DNA of 64,000 bases from Chitinophaga sp. 180180018-3 (GCF_037893185.1 NZ_CP140772.1:2294001-2358000), one strand, 5' to 3'. Counted from the stretch's first letter, positions 36,281-45,428 are shown. Numbers and translations: made by a program. The notes: a model not told the origin generated them from the letters alone.

Positions 36281-36309
36281 CCGCCGGCTGCCTGTCAGGT
36301 AGCCGGCGG
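36281..36309. terminator. Hairpin after the TPR gene
   Basis: CCGCCGGCT and AGCCGGCGG form a perfect 9-bp GC-rich stem with an 11-base loop, followed by GCTTGTTT. It fits an intrinsic terminator of the TPR gene. Confidence 0.6.
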
Positions 36310-36345
36310 GCTTGTTTATAGTCTTGCCTAAACTAACAAGTGAAT

Positions 36346-37932
36346 ATGAAAAAATACCTGATACTAGCGGTGGCTATCTTTGGCAGTATAACCACTACTG
36401 CACAGCAGGCTTGTCCTGTAATTCCTCTGCCGGCAAAGGCAGAAAAGGCGGCGGGAACATTTAAACTGAGTGATAAGACCATCATTGTTACAGCAGATAC
36501 TTCGTTGCAGGAGTTGGCCCGCTACCTGCAGGAAGAGCTGTTGCAGCGTTTTCACGTGCAGGCAGCAATCGGTGCGGGAACATCATCTTCCGTTATTAAA
36601 CTGGCAAAGGTTCATACAGCAACTAACGCAGAAGGATATACGCTGCATATGAACAAAAAAGCAGCAGAGATACAAGCCGTCGATAAAGAAGGTGTATTCA
36701 ACGGGATATCTACTTTGTTGCAGCTGGTATCGGCCGGTACGCCGGCAGCCGTTAGCTGCTGGAATATCGCGGATGCGCCGTTGTATCACTGGAGAGGGCT
36801 GATGCTGGATGAGTCCAGGCATTTTTTCGGAAAAGCAAAAGTGAAGCAGCTGCTTAACTGGATGGCATTCTATAAACTGAACCGCTTTCACTGGCACTTA
36901 ACAGATATGCCAGGTTGGAGACTGGAAATTAAGAAATACCCGTTGCTGACCACCGTAGGAGGGATTGGTAATTATGCAGACCCCAAGGCACCGGCAGCGT
37001 ATTATACACAGGAAGATATCAGGGAGATAGTAGCCTATGCAGCGGCCCGTTATATTGTAGTGATCCCTGAGATAGATATGCCCGGGCATGCAGGAGCGGC
37101 TAACAGGGCTTATCCGGCATTTGATGGAGGGGGGACAGATAAGTATCCGCAGTTCACCTTCAACCCGGGCCGGGAAGGAACTTATGCCTATCTCGCAGAT
37201 ATACTAACGGAAACGGGTAAACTATTTTCGGCAGGGATCATACATCTCGGCGGAGATGAGGTAACATTTGGAAATGCAGGCTGGGATAAGGATACCGGCA
37301 TTATACGGCTGAAGCAAACTTATGGCCTGAAAGACAGGAAGCAGGTAGAAGACTACTTCATTCAACGTATGGCCGATACCGTATTAAAGCTGCATAATAA
37401 AGTGATGGCCTGGGATGAAATAGCTACTGCTACTTTGCCTCCTGACAGTACCATAGTATGCTGGTGGCGGCATGAGAAGCCGGAGAACCTGACGATGGCG
37501 CTGAATAAGGGGTACAGCGTGGTGATATGCCCGCGTTTACCTTTCTATTTCGATTTCGTACAGGACAGCTCCCATAAGATCGGGCGCCGCTGGGCGAAAG
37601 GAGAGTTCAATAAGCTGCAGTCGGTCTACGATTTTTTGATGTCGAAAGTGCCGGCCACGGTGGGGCATGAGTCCGGCATACTGGGGATACAGGCCTGTTT
37701 ATGGTCTGAAACAATTCACAGTAACAACCGGCTCGATTTCCTATTATTTCCAAGGATTGCCGCGTTGGCGGAAACAGCCTGGACAGCTGCGGGCAGGAAG
37801 GATTTCAAAGCATTTGAACAGCGTTTAAAAGCGCAGCTGCCGCTGTATGATCAGGATAAACTGTATTATTTCAATCCGTTTGTTCCGGAACAGCACAAAG
37901 AATCAGGGAAGGGAACGGAGTATATAGATTAG
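36346..37932 (+). CDS. GH20 beta-N-acetylhexosaminidase
   Basis: A signal peptide (1-20) is followed by the GH20b N-terminal alpha/beta domain (about 25-140) and the GH20 catalytic barrel. Landmarks are LMLDESRHFFGKAKVKQLLN, NRFHWHLTD, EIDMPGHAGAA and the catalytic D304-E305 pair in HLGGDEVTFG. The enzyme releases terminal GlcNAc or GalNAc by substrate-assisted catalysis. It has 528 residues from the ATG at 36346, chosen over GTG 36340 because it begins the signal peptide. It is a single gene; with the GH29 enzyme it suggests use of fucosylated, amino-sugar-rich glycans. Confidence 0.95.
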   Translation: MKKYLILAVAIFGSITTTAQQACPVIPLPAKAEKAAGTFKLSDKTIIVTADTSLQELARYLQEELLQRFHVQAAIGAGTSSSVIKLAKVHTATNAEGYTLHMNKKAAEIQAVDKEGVFNGISTLLQLVSAGTPAAVSCWNIADAPLYHWRGLMLDESRHFFGKAKVKQLLNWMAFYKLNRFHWHLTDMPGWRLEIKKYPLLTTVGGIGNYADPKAPAAYYTQEDIREIVAYAAARYIVVIPEIDMPGHAGAANRAYPAFDGGGTDKYPQFTFNPGREGTYAYLADILTETGKLFSAGIIHLGGDEVTFGNAGWDKDTGIIRLKQTYGLKDRKQVEDYFIQRMADTVLKLHNKVMAWDEIATATLPPDSTIVCWWRHEKPENLTMALNKGYSVVICPRLPFYFDFVQDSSHKIGRRWAKGEFNKLQSVYDFLMSKVPATVGHESGILGIQACLWSETIHSNNRLDFLLFPRIAALAETAWTAAGRKDFKAFEQRLKAQLPLYDQDKLYYFNPFVPEQHKESGKGTEYID

Positions 37933-38013
37933 CGTGTCGGTTTTGTTCTATTCTTATCCGCGGGATGGCGGTAATATTGCCATGGGAATCAAAAAAAATC
38001 CCCGGAAAATAAA

Positions 38014-38511
38014 ATGAAAACTATTTTACTGGCCCTGGCCCTGATCACTACCTCCCTTGTAACCGGGGTATTTTATGCCTTTGCCGTTTCGGTGATCCCT
38101 GCATTTTCGCAGTTATCAGATGCTACGTATATGGATGCCATGCAGCAGATAAATATCGCCATCGTAAATCCTGCTTTTTTATTGAGCTTTATGGGAGCGC
38201 CGGTGTTGCTGCCGGTGGTGACGTGGTTATATTCCCGTCCGGCTTTTACGCGGCGTTCCGCGTTATTGCTGGCAGCCACAGTGATTTTCGTGATCGGCAC
38301 CTTTGGGGTGACTGTTGCGGGGAACATTCCGTTGAATGATAAGCTGGCGGCTTTTCAGTTACAGGGAGCAACCGCAGCGCAGATCAGGGCAGCCCGCGGG
38401 GCTTTTGAAGGTCCGTGGAATAGCTTACATATGGTGCGAACCCTGGCAGGGATGGTGGCATTGGTGTTGGTGGTAGCTGCCTGTCTTACGAAAGACAAAC
38501 AATCTTCGTAA
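38014..38511 (+). CDS. DUF1772-family membrane protein
   Basis: A 165-residue protein with four predicted membrane helices (about 3-28, 50-70, 80-105, 140-160). The order and the motifs YAFAVSVIPAFSQLSD and GNIPLNDKLAAF fit the DUF1772 (anthrone oxygenase-like) family. Biochemical role in this host is unknown. It lies 10 bases before an AraC regulator on the same strand, so the two are probably co-transcribed. Confidence 0.8.
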   Translation: MKTILLALALITTSLVTGVFYAFAVSVIPAFSQLSDATYMDAMQQINIAIVNPAFLLSFMGAPVLLPVVTWLYSRPAFTRRSALLLAATVIFVIGTFGVTVAGNIPLNDKLAAFQLQGATAAQIRAARGAFEGPWNSLHMVRTLAGMVALVLVVAACLTKDKQSS

Positions 38512-38521
38512 ATTTATATCC

Positions 38522-39319
38522 ATGCAATACCTGACCATTCCGCCACCGGCACATTTAGCAGACATTATCCGGTTTTTCTGGGTAATGAACAGCGAAACCG
38601 GCTATACCCACTACGGTATGGCCGATGCCTGTGTAGAACTGGTATTCCATACCCGCGGCCATTTTGATGAAATTGATGAGAAGGGAGAACGGAGTAAGTC
38701 GTTCACTGCCGGATTGCACGGGGCCTCGCATGTATTGCGTCGTTACACGATAGAATCGGGTTTTGGTATTTTCGCGGTATATTTCTATCCGCAGGCAATA
38801 CCACTTTTATTTTCGTTACCGGCCTGTGAGCTGGCAAATGAAACGGCAGAGCTGGGGTATCTGTTAAAATCTGTGGGGAGTGAGTTAGAAGAGCGCATTG
38901 TGCTGGCGAGAAATACGAAAGAGCGTTGTGAGATCATCTGCAGGTTTACAGAACAGCGTCTGGCAGCGGTGCGAATGGCTGAGCTTCCCGTGTTTTCAGC
39001 TATCCGGGAAATCATTCATCAGGCGCCGGTGGAGCGTATAGCGGCGTTGTCGAAGCGTTATTATCTTTCCGAGCGGCAGTTTGAGCGGCAGTTCCGGCAA
39101 TATGCAGGATTATCTCCAAAGATGTTTGCAAGGATAGTGAGGTTCCAGGCAGCGGCCTCTTTCTACGAGGCTGATAAAATGAGCCTGGGGAATATTGCAT
39201 TGGAATGCGGCTACTATGATCAGGCGCATTTTATCAACGAGTTCAAATTCTTTTCCGGATTGCATCCGAAGGTTTTTTTCTCAGGGCAGTCAGAAGCCAC
39301 CGCCTGGCGGGATGTATAA
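38522..39319 (+). CDS. AraC-family transcriptional regulator
   Basis: A 265-residue regulator. The N-terminal half (1-150; MQYLTIPPPAHLADIIRFFWVM) is the effector-like domain of DUF6597-type AraC proteins. The C-terminal half is the HTH domain, with IAALSKRYYLSERQFERQFRQYAGLSPK and IALECGYYDQAHFINEFKFFSGLHPK as the two helix-turn-helix units. The adjacent DUF1772 gene is the most likely target. Ligand unknown. Confidence 0.93.
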   Translation: MQYLTIPPPAHLADIIRFFWVMNSETGYTHYGMADACVELVFHTRGHFDEIDEKGERSKSFTAGLHGASHVLRRYTIESGFGIFAVYFYPQAIPLLFSLPACELANETAELGYLLKSVGSELEERIVLARNTKERCEIICRFTEQRLAAVRMAELPVFSAIREIIHQAPVERIAALSKRYYLSERQFERQFRQYAGLSPKMFARIVRFQAAASFYEADKMSLGNIALECGYYDQAHFINEFKFFSGLHPKVFFSGQSEATAWRDV

Positions 39320-39394
39320 TGTCGGTTTTTTCCAATTTTATCTCTTGTGGCAGTTGCAACTTTGCAGGAGCAAACAAATCTAAAAAGAAAAGTT

Positions 39395-39772
39395 ATGAAA
39401 TTACCAGCAGGACATCAGCGCGTCATACCTTATCTGATCTTAAAAGATGCAGAAGGTTTTTTCAAGTTTACAACCAGTGTATTTGATGCGAAGGAGACAT
39501 TCCGTAGCTACCGCGAGGAGACGAAAGTATTGAGTCATTGTGAAATTGCCATTGGCGACTGCGCAATCATGTTCGCCGAAAGCACCGCCAACTGGGGCGT
39601 TGAGAATGCGGGGTTATTCGTTTATATGGATGATCCTGATGCGGCGTTTAACAAGGCCATAAAAGCGGGAGCAACGGAAGTGATGCCGATGACGGATCAG
39701 CATTACGGTCGTTCAGGAGGCGTGAAAGATCCGTTTGGGAATACGTGGTGGATCACAGGAGTTACGAATTAG
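39395..39772 (+). CDS. VOC/glyoxalase-family protein
   Basis: A 125-residue protein of the vicinal-oxygen-chelate fold (PYLILKDAEGFFKFTTSVFDA, ending DPFGNTWWITG). The closest pattern is PhnB-type 'bleomycin resistance/extradiol' small proteins; metal-ligand residues and substrate cannot be assigned with confidence. ATG at 39395 is preferred over the upstream in-frame start, which lies in the AraC promoter gap. The stop codon sits in a heptad repeat. Confidence 0.85.
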   Translation: MKLPAGHQRVIPYLILKDAEGFFKFTTSVFDAKETFRSYREETKVLSHCEIAIGDCAIMFAESTANWGVENAGLFVYMDDPDAAFNKAIKAGATEVMPMTDQHYGRSGGVKDPFGNTWWITGVTN

Positions 39773-39787
39773 CAATTACGAATTTGA
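39760..39787 (+). repeat. Heptad repeats over the VOC gene stop codon
   Basis: Four period-7 units AGTTACG, AATTAGC, AATTACG, AATTTGA; the TAG stop is in the second unit. The array is very similar to that at 25561-25588 and is followed by a terminator hairpin at 39797. Confidence 0.7.
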
Positions 39788-39796
39788 GCGGAGAAT

Positions 39797-39824
39797 GGCT
39801 GGTACGGTAGTGCCGGCCTTTTTT
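39797..39824 (+). terminator. Intrinsic terminator after the VOC gene
   Basis: GGCTGGTAC and GTGCCGGCC pair (two G-T wobbles) around a 4-base loop, followed by TTTTTTATT. The remaining sequence up to 40023 holds no recognisable gene. Confidence 0.75.
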
Positions 39825-40023
39825 ATTGAGATGATTTACTACTAGCGTGTATTCGTTTACGTTATATTCTGTTTCAATGTTAAGTTTTTATTATCGCCAT
39901 ATAACCGCAGTGGGAGCAACTAAATTGGCAGAATGCGTTGTTTCCACCAGCGCGGATTGACCAGGTGGGCGAGCCTGTGTCAACCGATGAGCTGTTTGTA
40001 TCACCCACTAAATTAGAGTAAGA

Positions 40024-41058
40024 ATGATTATAGACTATCCTGCCACTATGAGATTTCTGCTATCGGCCGCTTCCGACACGATTACAACATCGATACAACA
40101 ATTGCCGCTGCATTATCAGCATTTAGCCATAAAGGAGGCAGCGGTAAAGTATATGGAAACGGACAGCGGGGATTACATTATCCAGGAGTTGCAGAGCAGG
40201 CATTGGGCGATTGGCTGGCTGACTTTTTCCATGCAGCATCCGGCAATAGTGCGGGCGGTGACAGACCGGCCGATGGTAGCCATCGTTTGCGTACCAGTGG
40301 GGAAGGTATCTGTTGAATTGCCGGGATATGGAAGTTTCACCTTGCAGAAGGGTAAATTCGGATTCGGGTATATGCCACCGCATCTGGAGTGCGGTATTTT
40401 CCTGACAGAATCGCGGAGTGAGATGGTATATTGTTCTTTTTCTCCCGAGTTTTTGTTGTCGTTTGCAGCACAGCATCCGGCTTTTCAGCAGCTTTACGAA
40501 GCGCAGCGAAACGGAGCAGCAGCGGGGGATGTATTGCCGGTTTTCAGGATGGGAGTAGAAGAAAGAAAAATACTGGATGCCATCAGGCATTGCACCTTAA
40601 CGGGGCCGGCCCAGCTTATTTTCCTGCATGCCAGGATCAATGATTTGCTGATCAGCTACTTTACTGTACTGGAAACGGTAGATAAGCAGGAGGTGCGGCA
40701 GGAGAGCCAGCGGCAACGATTGATGGAAACGGAGTTATTCATCCGGGAGAACTATCATTTACCGTTGAGGATGCAGTTCCTTAGCCGGAAAGCCGGGATG
40801 AACCTCCGGACATTTGAAAAAGGTTTCAAGGGATTGTTTGGTGTAAAGGCAAAAGAATATATAGAACATCTGCGGGTGAAACAGGCATCAGAGCTACTGC
40901 GAAATACAGACATGCCGGTTACTGCGATCGCATATCATGTGGGATTTGCCGGCACCAATTATTTTTCATTCGTATTCAAGAAGATACACCATTGTTCACC
41001 GAGGGAATTCCGGCGCAGGCATGCGCAGCAAAAGATGGATAAAGGCGAATTTTTGTAA
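40024..41058 (+). CDS. AraC-family transcriptional regulator
   Basis: A 344-residue regulator with a large N-terminal region of unknown ligand and a C-terminal AraC HTH domain (about 235-335; MQFLSRKAGMNLRTFEKGFKGLFGVKAKEY and ITAIAYHVGFAGTNYFSFVFKKIHHCSPREF split by the linker helix). It lies just upstream of the redox/lanthipeptide operon on the same strand but 273 bases away, so a role in that operon is possible but unproven. Confidence 0.92.
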   Translation: MIIDYPATMRFLLSAASDTITTSIQQLPLHYQHLAIKEAAVKYMETDSGDYIIQELQSRHWAIGWLTFSMQHPAIVRAVTDRPMVAIVCVPVGKVSVELPGYGSFTLQKGKFGFGYMPPHLECGIFLTESRSEMVYCSFSPEFLLSFAAQHPAFQQLYEAQRNGAAAGDVLPVFRMGVEERKILDAIRHCTLTGPAQLIFLHARINDLLISYFTVLETVDKQEVRQESQRQRLMETELFIRENYHLPLRMQFLSRKAGMNLRTFEKGFKGLFGVKAKEYIEHLRVKQASELLRNTDMPVTAIAYHVGFAGTNYFSFVFKKIHHCSPREFRRRHAQQKMDKGEFL

Positions 41059-41331
41059 GTTTTTTTATTCGAATTATTGAACATTATATTAAGATTAAGT
41101 TTTGATCTTTACATAGACGCGGAAAAAAAGAATGATAGCAAGTTACCTGTTGAATTAAAAGACAGCCCTCAGAATAACGAATTTTATATATGCCAATGAA
41201 ATCCTTGATATCTGGTTAACGCCATAGTATTTGCAGTACCTCATCATTGATATTCATTCCACGCCGGTGGAGGAGTAGGCGAAATCGCCTGCCCGGAAAT
41301 GAATTGTTTTACCAGTTTTAAAGAAATGATT
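41059..41331 (+). other. Intergenic region upstream of the redox/lanthipeptide operon
   Basis: The 273-base gap holds no convincing gene. TAAGTTTTG at 41096-41104 is one base off the -7 consensus. Near the 3' end, CATTCC and GGAAATG flank GC-rich sequence that could fold. This gap is expected to hold the operon promoter. Confidence 0.35.
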
Positions 41332-41781
41332 ATGAAGAAAAGTGTCGTAGTTGATGCTATTAGTTATTTATTGGTGTTGTTGTTTACGTATACGGGGGTG
41401 ACGAAGTTGTGGGACCAGCATGCATTCATGGTTCAGCTAAGGCAGCATCCATTGTTGCATGACCATGTTGCTTACTTCGTGCCTACTATACCGGCAATCG
41501 AAGTACTGATTGTTTTTTGTCTGCTCATACCCAGGTTCCGGAGAAAGGCGCTGGTAGCTTCGGCGGTATTGATGGGTATTTTTACGATTTACGTGGCTTA
41601 TATGGTGATAAGATATCCTCGTGTGGATCTGCCCTGCTCTTGTGGAGGGGTAATGAGGTTGATGAGTTGGCCACAGCATCTGGTATTTAACGCGTGTTTT
41701 ACTGTGATGGCGATTATTGCGGTGGTGATGGATAGGAGCAACAGGCAGGAATTCACAGGAAGTAAAATACAGATGGTATGA
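41332..41781 (+). CDS. MauE/DoxX-type membrane redox protein
   Basis: A protein of 149 residues with four predicted membrane helices (about 8-27, 48-66, 72-94, 112-135) and a CxC motif at C102/C104 (DLPCSCGG). This pattern matches MauE-type proteins, which are thought to support disulfide formation or reduction in the envelope. The start at 41332 is chosen because it begins the first helix. It overlaps the thioredoxin-like gene by 4 bases (ATGA) and starts a five-gene run that leads to the lanthipeptide synthetase-like gene, so I infer it supplies electrons for thiols in the periplasm. Confidence 0.85.
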   Translation: MKKSVVVDAISYLLVLLFTYTGVTKLWDQHAFMVQLRQHPLLHDHVAYFVPTIPAIEVLIVFCLLIPRFRRKALVASAVLMGIFTIYVAYMVIRYPRVDLPCSCGGVMRLMSWPQHLVFNACFTVMAIIAVVMDRSNRQEFTGSKIQMV

Positions 41782-42257
41782 GAGGGGTGATGATGGTGCT
41801 ATGTTGCTGTGTGATATTGCAGGCCTGTGTTTTCCGGAAGAAAAGCCAGATACCGGTTTTTAATATACTGATGCCGGATAGTACAACGGTGTTTAGTACG
41901 GGGAAGATACCGGAGGGGAAGGTGACGATGTTGGTTTTTTTTAGTCCGTATTGTGAACATTGCCAAAGTGAAACCTATGATCTTATCAAACATATAGATG
42001 GTTTAAAGGAGATCCACTTTTATTTTATCAGTATAGAGCCGATAAGCCGAATAAGAGAGTTCACGGAGTTTTATCGACTGCAGCAATATTCTAATATAGT
42101 GGTAGGACAGGATTATCAGGGTGTTTTTGTGAAATTGTCCGGGTTACGGACTATACCATCATCATTAGTTTACGATCAACATCGCCAATTGAGATGGACC
42201 CTTAAGGGAGAGTTTAATATCGATATGTTGAAAGGTTATCTGAAAGAGTTTAAATAG
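41778..42257 (+). CDS. Thioredoxin-fold lipoprotein (TlpA/ResA-like)
   Basis: A lipoprotein signal with LQAC gives lipidated C17; the mature protein is a thioredoxin fold with active-site C59-E-H-C62 in FFSPYCEHCQSE and the cis-proline loop in LRTIPSS. It should sit in the periplasmic leaflet of a membrane and reduce or oxidise thiols. It has 159 residues. It is translationally coupled to the MauE-type gene and lies 6 bases before the lanthipeptide synthetase-like gene, linking redox chemistry with peptide modification. Confidence 0.88.
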   Translation: MRGVMMVLCCCVILQACVFRKKSQIPVFNILMPDSTTVFSTGKIPEGKVTMLVFFSPYCEHCQSETYDLIKHIDGLKEIHFYFISIEPISRIREFTEFYRLQQYSNIVVGQDYQGVFVKLSGLRTIPSSLVYDQHRQLRWTLKGEFNIDMLKGYLKEFK

Positions 42258-42263
42258 TTAATT

Positions 42264-44945
42264 ATGCCGATTGATCCAAAAGATGAAGTTGTTTTCGGGT
42301 TGGTACCGGAAAGGCAAAAGAAACGGAAATTTACAGATTTTTCTGAGGTACTGACTGGTTATGGAATTGAATTTCAGAAAGAGGGATTTTATTTGAAAGT
42401 AGGAGAAATAAAGCAGGTACAAGGTTGGATAATACATCTATCGGTATCTGAATACAATCTGGCGGAACTGGCGAGTGTGTTGATCCCCATATTCATGAAG
42501 TTGGAGGTGCCATTTTATATTATTCGGGACACTGAAACAGGACGGCATTTACAGAACGGGGATCTGGGGTATGAGAGACTGGGTAAAACAATTGCCTTAT
42601 ATCCGCAAGAATATACAGATATTATTTTATTAGCTAAACAGATGATAGAGCTAACCGAGGGGATCAGAGGACCATTTATTCCAACAGATAGGCATTTGGG
42701 GGGCATAGTGTATACTCGTTATGGAAGCTACAATCCTGTAAAGCTGCCCGAATCCCCAGGGAAGCGATTTATTTATAATATAGCAGGGACATTGGTATTA
42801 GATGAGTATACCTTCCCATTTGTGCCTCCAGTTGATGTATCATGGCCTTTTGAAAGCATAACACCGGTATTACCGCCGCGTCAGGGGAAACTGCTGAAAG
42901 ACAAATACAAATTACTTACAGTGATTAAAGATGATGTAAAGGGACAGGTAATAAAAGGGATTTATATGAAAGGGTTTCTGAATATCCGACAATGTATTAT
43001 CAAAGAGGGAAAAAAAAATATGTGGATGGATGACTATGACAGGGATATTCAGGACCGGCTACGATGGCAATTTGAATTGTATAATGATTTACGGGGAATT
43101 ATTCCAATGCCTGAGATCTTTGATTTTTTTGAAGTAAATGGAGATCAGTACCTGGCGATGGAATTTATTAGAGGAACTTCGCTGGAGAATATAGTGTACT
43201 CTTCATATATGGGCCGGAACTGGAAGGAACTGCCCTTGGAGAAAAAGGTGCTGTTGTTGGATTATCTGATTAAGGTGATGAACATTATAGCGCAACTTCA
43301 TGAAAAGAAGTATGTTCATCGCGATATTTCTCCGGCGAATTTCCTCATTGATAAAAAGGGACAGATATTTTTGATAGACTTGGAATTATCCTATTCACTA
43401 AAGAAAGGGGAAAAGGAACCTCCATTCAGACTCGGTACTTGGGGATATATGTCGCCAGAACAGATAGCGGCAAAAATTCCTACCGTTGCTGAAGATTTAT
43501 ATGCAATCGGAGCACTAATGATATTTGTGATGACGGGAATGCCGCCTACAAAATTCAACATAAAGGAGAAACAACATTTGCTAAGCAATGTCAACCTATT
43601 TATAGGCAGTGAGGAAATAAGTACGTTAATAGCAGACTGTGTATCTACATCGCCGTATATCCGGCCTACTGTTGAAGTTATTATTGATAAGATAATCAAC
43701 TACCGGGAGCAACTTGTTACAGGTAAATATAGCGAGGTTTATCCCGTGGCACAAAAACCGGAGGGATCACAAATCGATTTGCTTATCAATTCAGGGTTGA
43801 ATGGCCTGCGGAAAAATAATTGCCTGACAGAGGATTTGATGTGGGATTCTATTGTGGTTCCTGAAATTAGCTACCGGCATGGCAATATATCAAGGGCGTA
43901 CTTACCGAATCTGTATAATGGTATATCCGGAATTACCTATTGTATTGCCATAGCCCGTCGCATGGGATATGATGTATCTGAGTTGATACAACCATATGAG
44001 AAATGTATGGAATTTCTCCATGATTGGTTAACAAAGCCGGAGAAGCAGTTATATGGATTTTACCATGGGCGGGCCGGTATTGCGGTTGCTATAGCAGCCG
44101 CCTTAGACGTATCGTTGGTGGAAGATGGACGTAAGTGGGCGTTACTGTTACAGAATTGCTTTGACGAACCCGCCCAGGGCATGAACTTTGCCAATGGAAT
44201 TTCGGGTCAGGGAATGGCACTGTTGTTAAGTGAGCAATGGGTTGAGCAGGATAAAAAAAATACGCTGTTGAGTCAATATGTTGAGAGATTATTGACTAGC
44301 CAATTGAAGGATGGTTCATGGCCAATAGAGGCAAGGAGTCATAATAAGGGCTTAATGGATATCAGCTTTGCGAAGGGGATACCAGGTATTGTTACTTTTC
44401 TCTTGGCCTATATCCAAATTATTCCGCATGAAGGTGTTGCATTGGCAATTCGGAGAGGATTAGCCTGCCTGGAGAAAATGGGAAGACGCCGTAATGGGCA
44501 TTATTTTGAAGAAAAGAAGAATACGGAATATGCTTATTGGTATAGTTTCGAATATGGTGTACCTGGAATAGCATTTTCATTTATAAGAGCATATAAACAT
44601 TTTAGCGATCCGCTCTACAAAAAGGTAGCCACATCAATATTATCGGAACTGCCGGATTTTCCTCTTGGATTGGATTTTTCTCAAGCAGGAGGACTAGCTG
44701 GTGTAGGAGAAGTGTATCTGGAATCCGCTGAGATATTTGGAGAGACGGTGTGGCAAGACCGTGCCGATATAATTGTTGACATGCTGCAACGATTTGCGAT
44801 AACTAATAAAGGTGGATATACGTATTGGCCAATATCTTTTGGTAACGCGCCCGTCACGGATCTGATGACCGGGAATTGTGGTATTATACATTTTTTAATG
44901 AAGTACAGAATGAAGCAACAGATCCCATTTTTATTGACAAGGTAA
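42264..44945 (+). CDS. Class III lanthipeptide synthetase-like protein (lyase-kinase-cyclase)
   Basis: Three domains match LanKC enzymes, which phosphorylate Ser/Thr in a precursor peptide, eliminate phosphate and add Cys to the dehydro residue. The N-terminal lyase-like domain (1-215) has GWIIHLS (54-60), VPFYIIRD (82-89), GKTIALYP (107-114) and GPFIPTDRHLGGIVYTRYGSY (split motif, 136-156). The kinase (about 215-490) has catalytic H352-R353-D354 and N359 in HRDISPANF, a DFG-equivalent D372-L-E, and GTWGYMSPEQ. The cyclase-like domain (about 510-893) has NGISG repeats, H601-G602, FEYGVPG and GNCGIIH. The zinc ligands of LanC appear replaced (E763; N871-C872), as in class III cyclases. Two Cys-rich peptides follow directly. 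The codon use and sampled AT content differ from surrounding genes, suggesting transfer. Confidence 0.85.
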   Translation: MPIDPKDEVVFGLVPERQKKRKFTDFSEVLTGYGIEFQKEGFYLKVGEIKQVQGWIIHLSVSEYNLAELASVLIPIFMKLEVPFYIIRDTETGRHLQNGDLGYERLGKTIALYPQEYTDIILLAKQMIELTEGIRGPFIPTDRHLGGIVYTRYGSYNPVKLPESPGKRFIYNIAGTLVLDEYTFPFVPPVDVSWPFESITPVLPPRQGKLLKDKYKLLTVIKDDVKGQVIKGIYMKGFLNIRQCIIKEGKKNMWMDDYDRDIQDRLRWQFELYNDLRGIIPMPEIFDFFEVNGDQYLAMEFIRGTSLENIVYSSYMGRNWKELPLEKKVLLLDYLIKVMNIIAQLHEKKYVHRDISPANFLIDKKGQIFLIDLELSYSLKKGEKEPPFRLGTWGYMSPEQIAAKIPTVAEDLYAIGALMIFVMTGMPPTKFNIKEKQHLLSNVNLFIGSEEISTLIADCVSTSPYIRPTVEVIIDKIINYREQLVTGKYSEVYPVAQKPEGSQIDLLINSGLNGLRKNNCLTEDLMWDSIVVPEISYRHGNISRAYLPNLYNGISGITYCIAIARRMGYDVSELIQPYEKCMEFLHDWLTKPEKQLYGFYHGRAGIAVAIAAALDVSLVEDGRKWALLLQNCFDEPAQGMNFANGISGQGMALLLSEQWVEQDKKNTLLSQYVERLLTSQLKDGSWPIEARSHNKGLMDISFAKGIPGIVTFLLAYIQIIPHEGVALAIRRGLACLEKMGRRRNGHYFEEKKNTEYAYWYSFEYGVPGIAFSFIRAYKHFSDPLYKKVATSILSELPDFPLGLDFSQAGGLAGVGEVYLESAEIFGETVWQDRADIIVDMLQRFAITNKGGYTYWPISFGNAPVTDLMTGNCGIIHFLMKYRMKQQIPFLLTR

Positions 44946-44970
44946 TTTTTTACTTTCTAATTTGAATGAT

Positions 44971-45237
44971 ATGAGACATATAAAATTATTCATAGGAATA
45001 GGTACATTGGCACTAGGGGTTGCGGGAGCATTTGCAACAATGGCTACTAATAGCCGGTATGCGATGGGGAAGGTATGGACCAGCCTCAAAGTGGCCTGCA
45101 TTACAATATATACCCCCTGTCTCCTGGATCGTAGCGGAGTTACATGTTTTACGGTATTAGGTCAGATACCACGTAACACAATATTTACACTGGCGAGCAT
45201 TTGTGGTGGAAATGTATTTCGGAGAATCTATAACTAA
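44971..45237 (+). CDS. Candidate modified-peptide precursor A
   Basis: An 88-residue peptide starting 25 bases after the synthetase-like gene. Residues 1-25 form a hydrophobic, signal-like leader (LGVAGAFATMA); the rest is rich in Thr, Ser and Cys with C43, C50, C59 and C78. It is paralogous to peptide B with conserved leader and the pattern C-I-T, T-P-C, T-C, T-F-T, A-S-x-C. I believe it belongs to the small Bacteroidota DUF6520-type peptides, from memory only. An ATG at 44962 is possible but the start at 44971 matches peptide B. Likely role: substrate of the synthetase-like protein, then exported. Confidence 0.75.
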   Translation: MRHIKLFIGIGTLALGVAGAFATMATNSRYAMGKVWTSLKVACITIYTPCLLDRSGVTCFTVLGQIPRNTIFTLASICGGNVFRRIYN

Positions 45238-45399
45238 ATACCATTAAAAATTCTTTACTAATCTTTCCTGCCGCTTATGGCTGCTGATTTTTGTGCACAT
45301 AAAGTTTACAGTTCTTTCTGCAGAGGTACTGTGAAAAACAGGGGAAACCGAAAACCTGAGATAGAGTAGGTGTATTAAATTAATCCTAAAGTTTTTTTT

Positions 45400-45418
45400 G
45401 TTTTTTGATTTAAAAAAC
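45400..45418 (+). promoter_or_regulatory. A/T hairpin just upstream of peptide B
   Basis: GTTTTTT and AAAAAAC pair perfectly around a 5-base loop, ending 10 bases before the peptide B start. The 191-base gap between the two peptide genes is unusually long for this operon and may hold a promoter or processing site that sets their ratio. Confidence 0.35.
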
Positions 45419-45428
45419 AAAAAATCAT

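Noticed and set aside
42264..44945. Protein considered as an ordinary serine/threonine kinase
   Set aside because: The N-terminal motifs and the C-terminal G-rich repeats match lanthipeptide synthetase lyase and cyclase regions, beyond a kinase alone.
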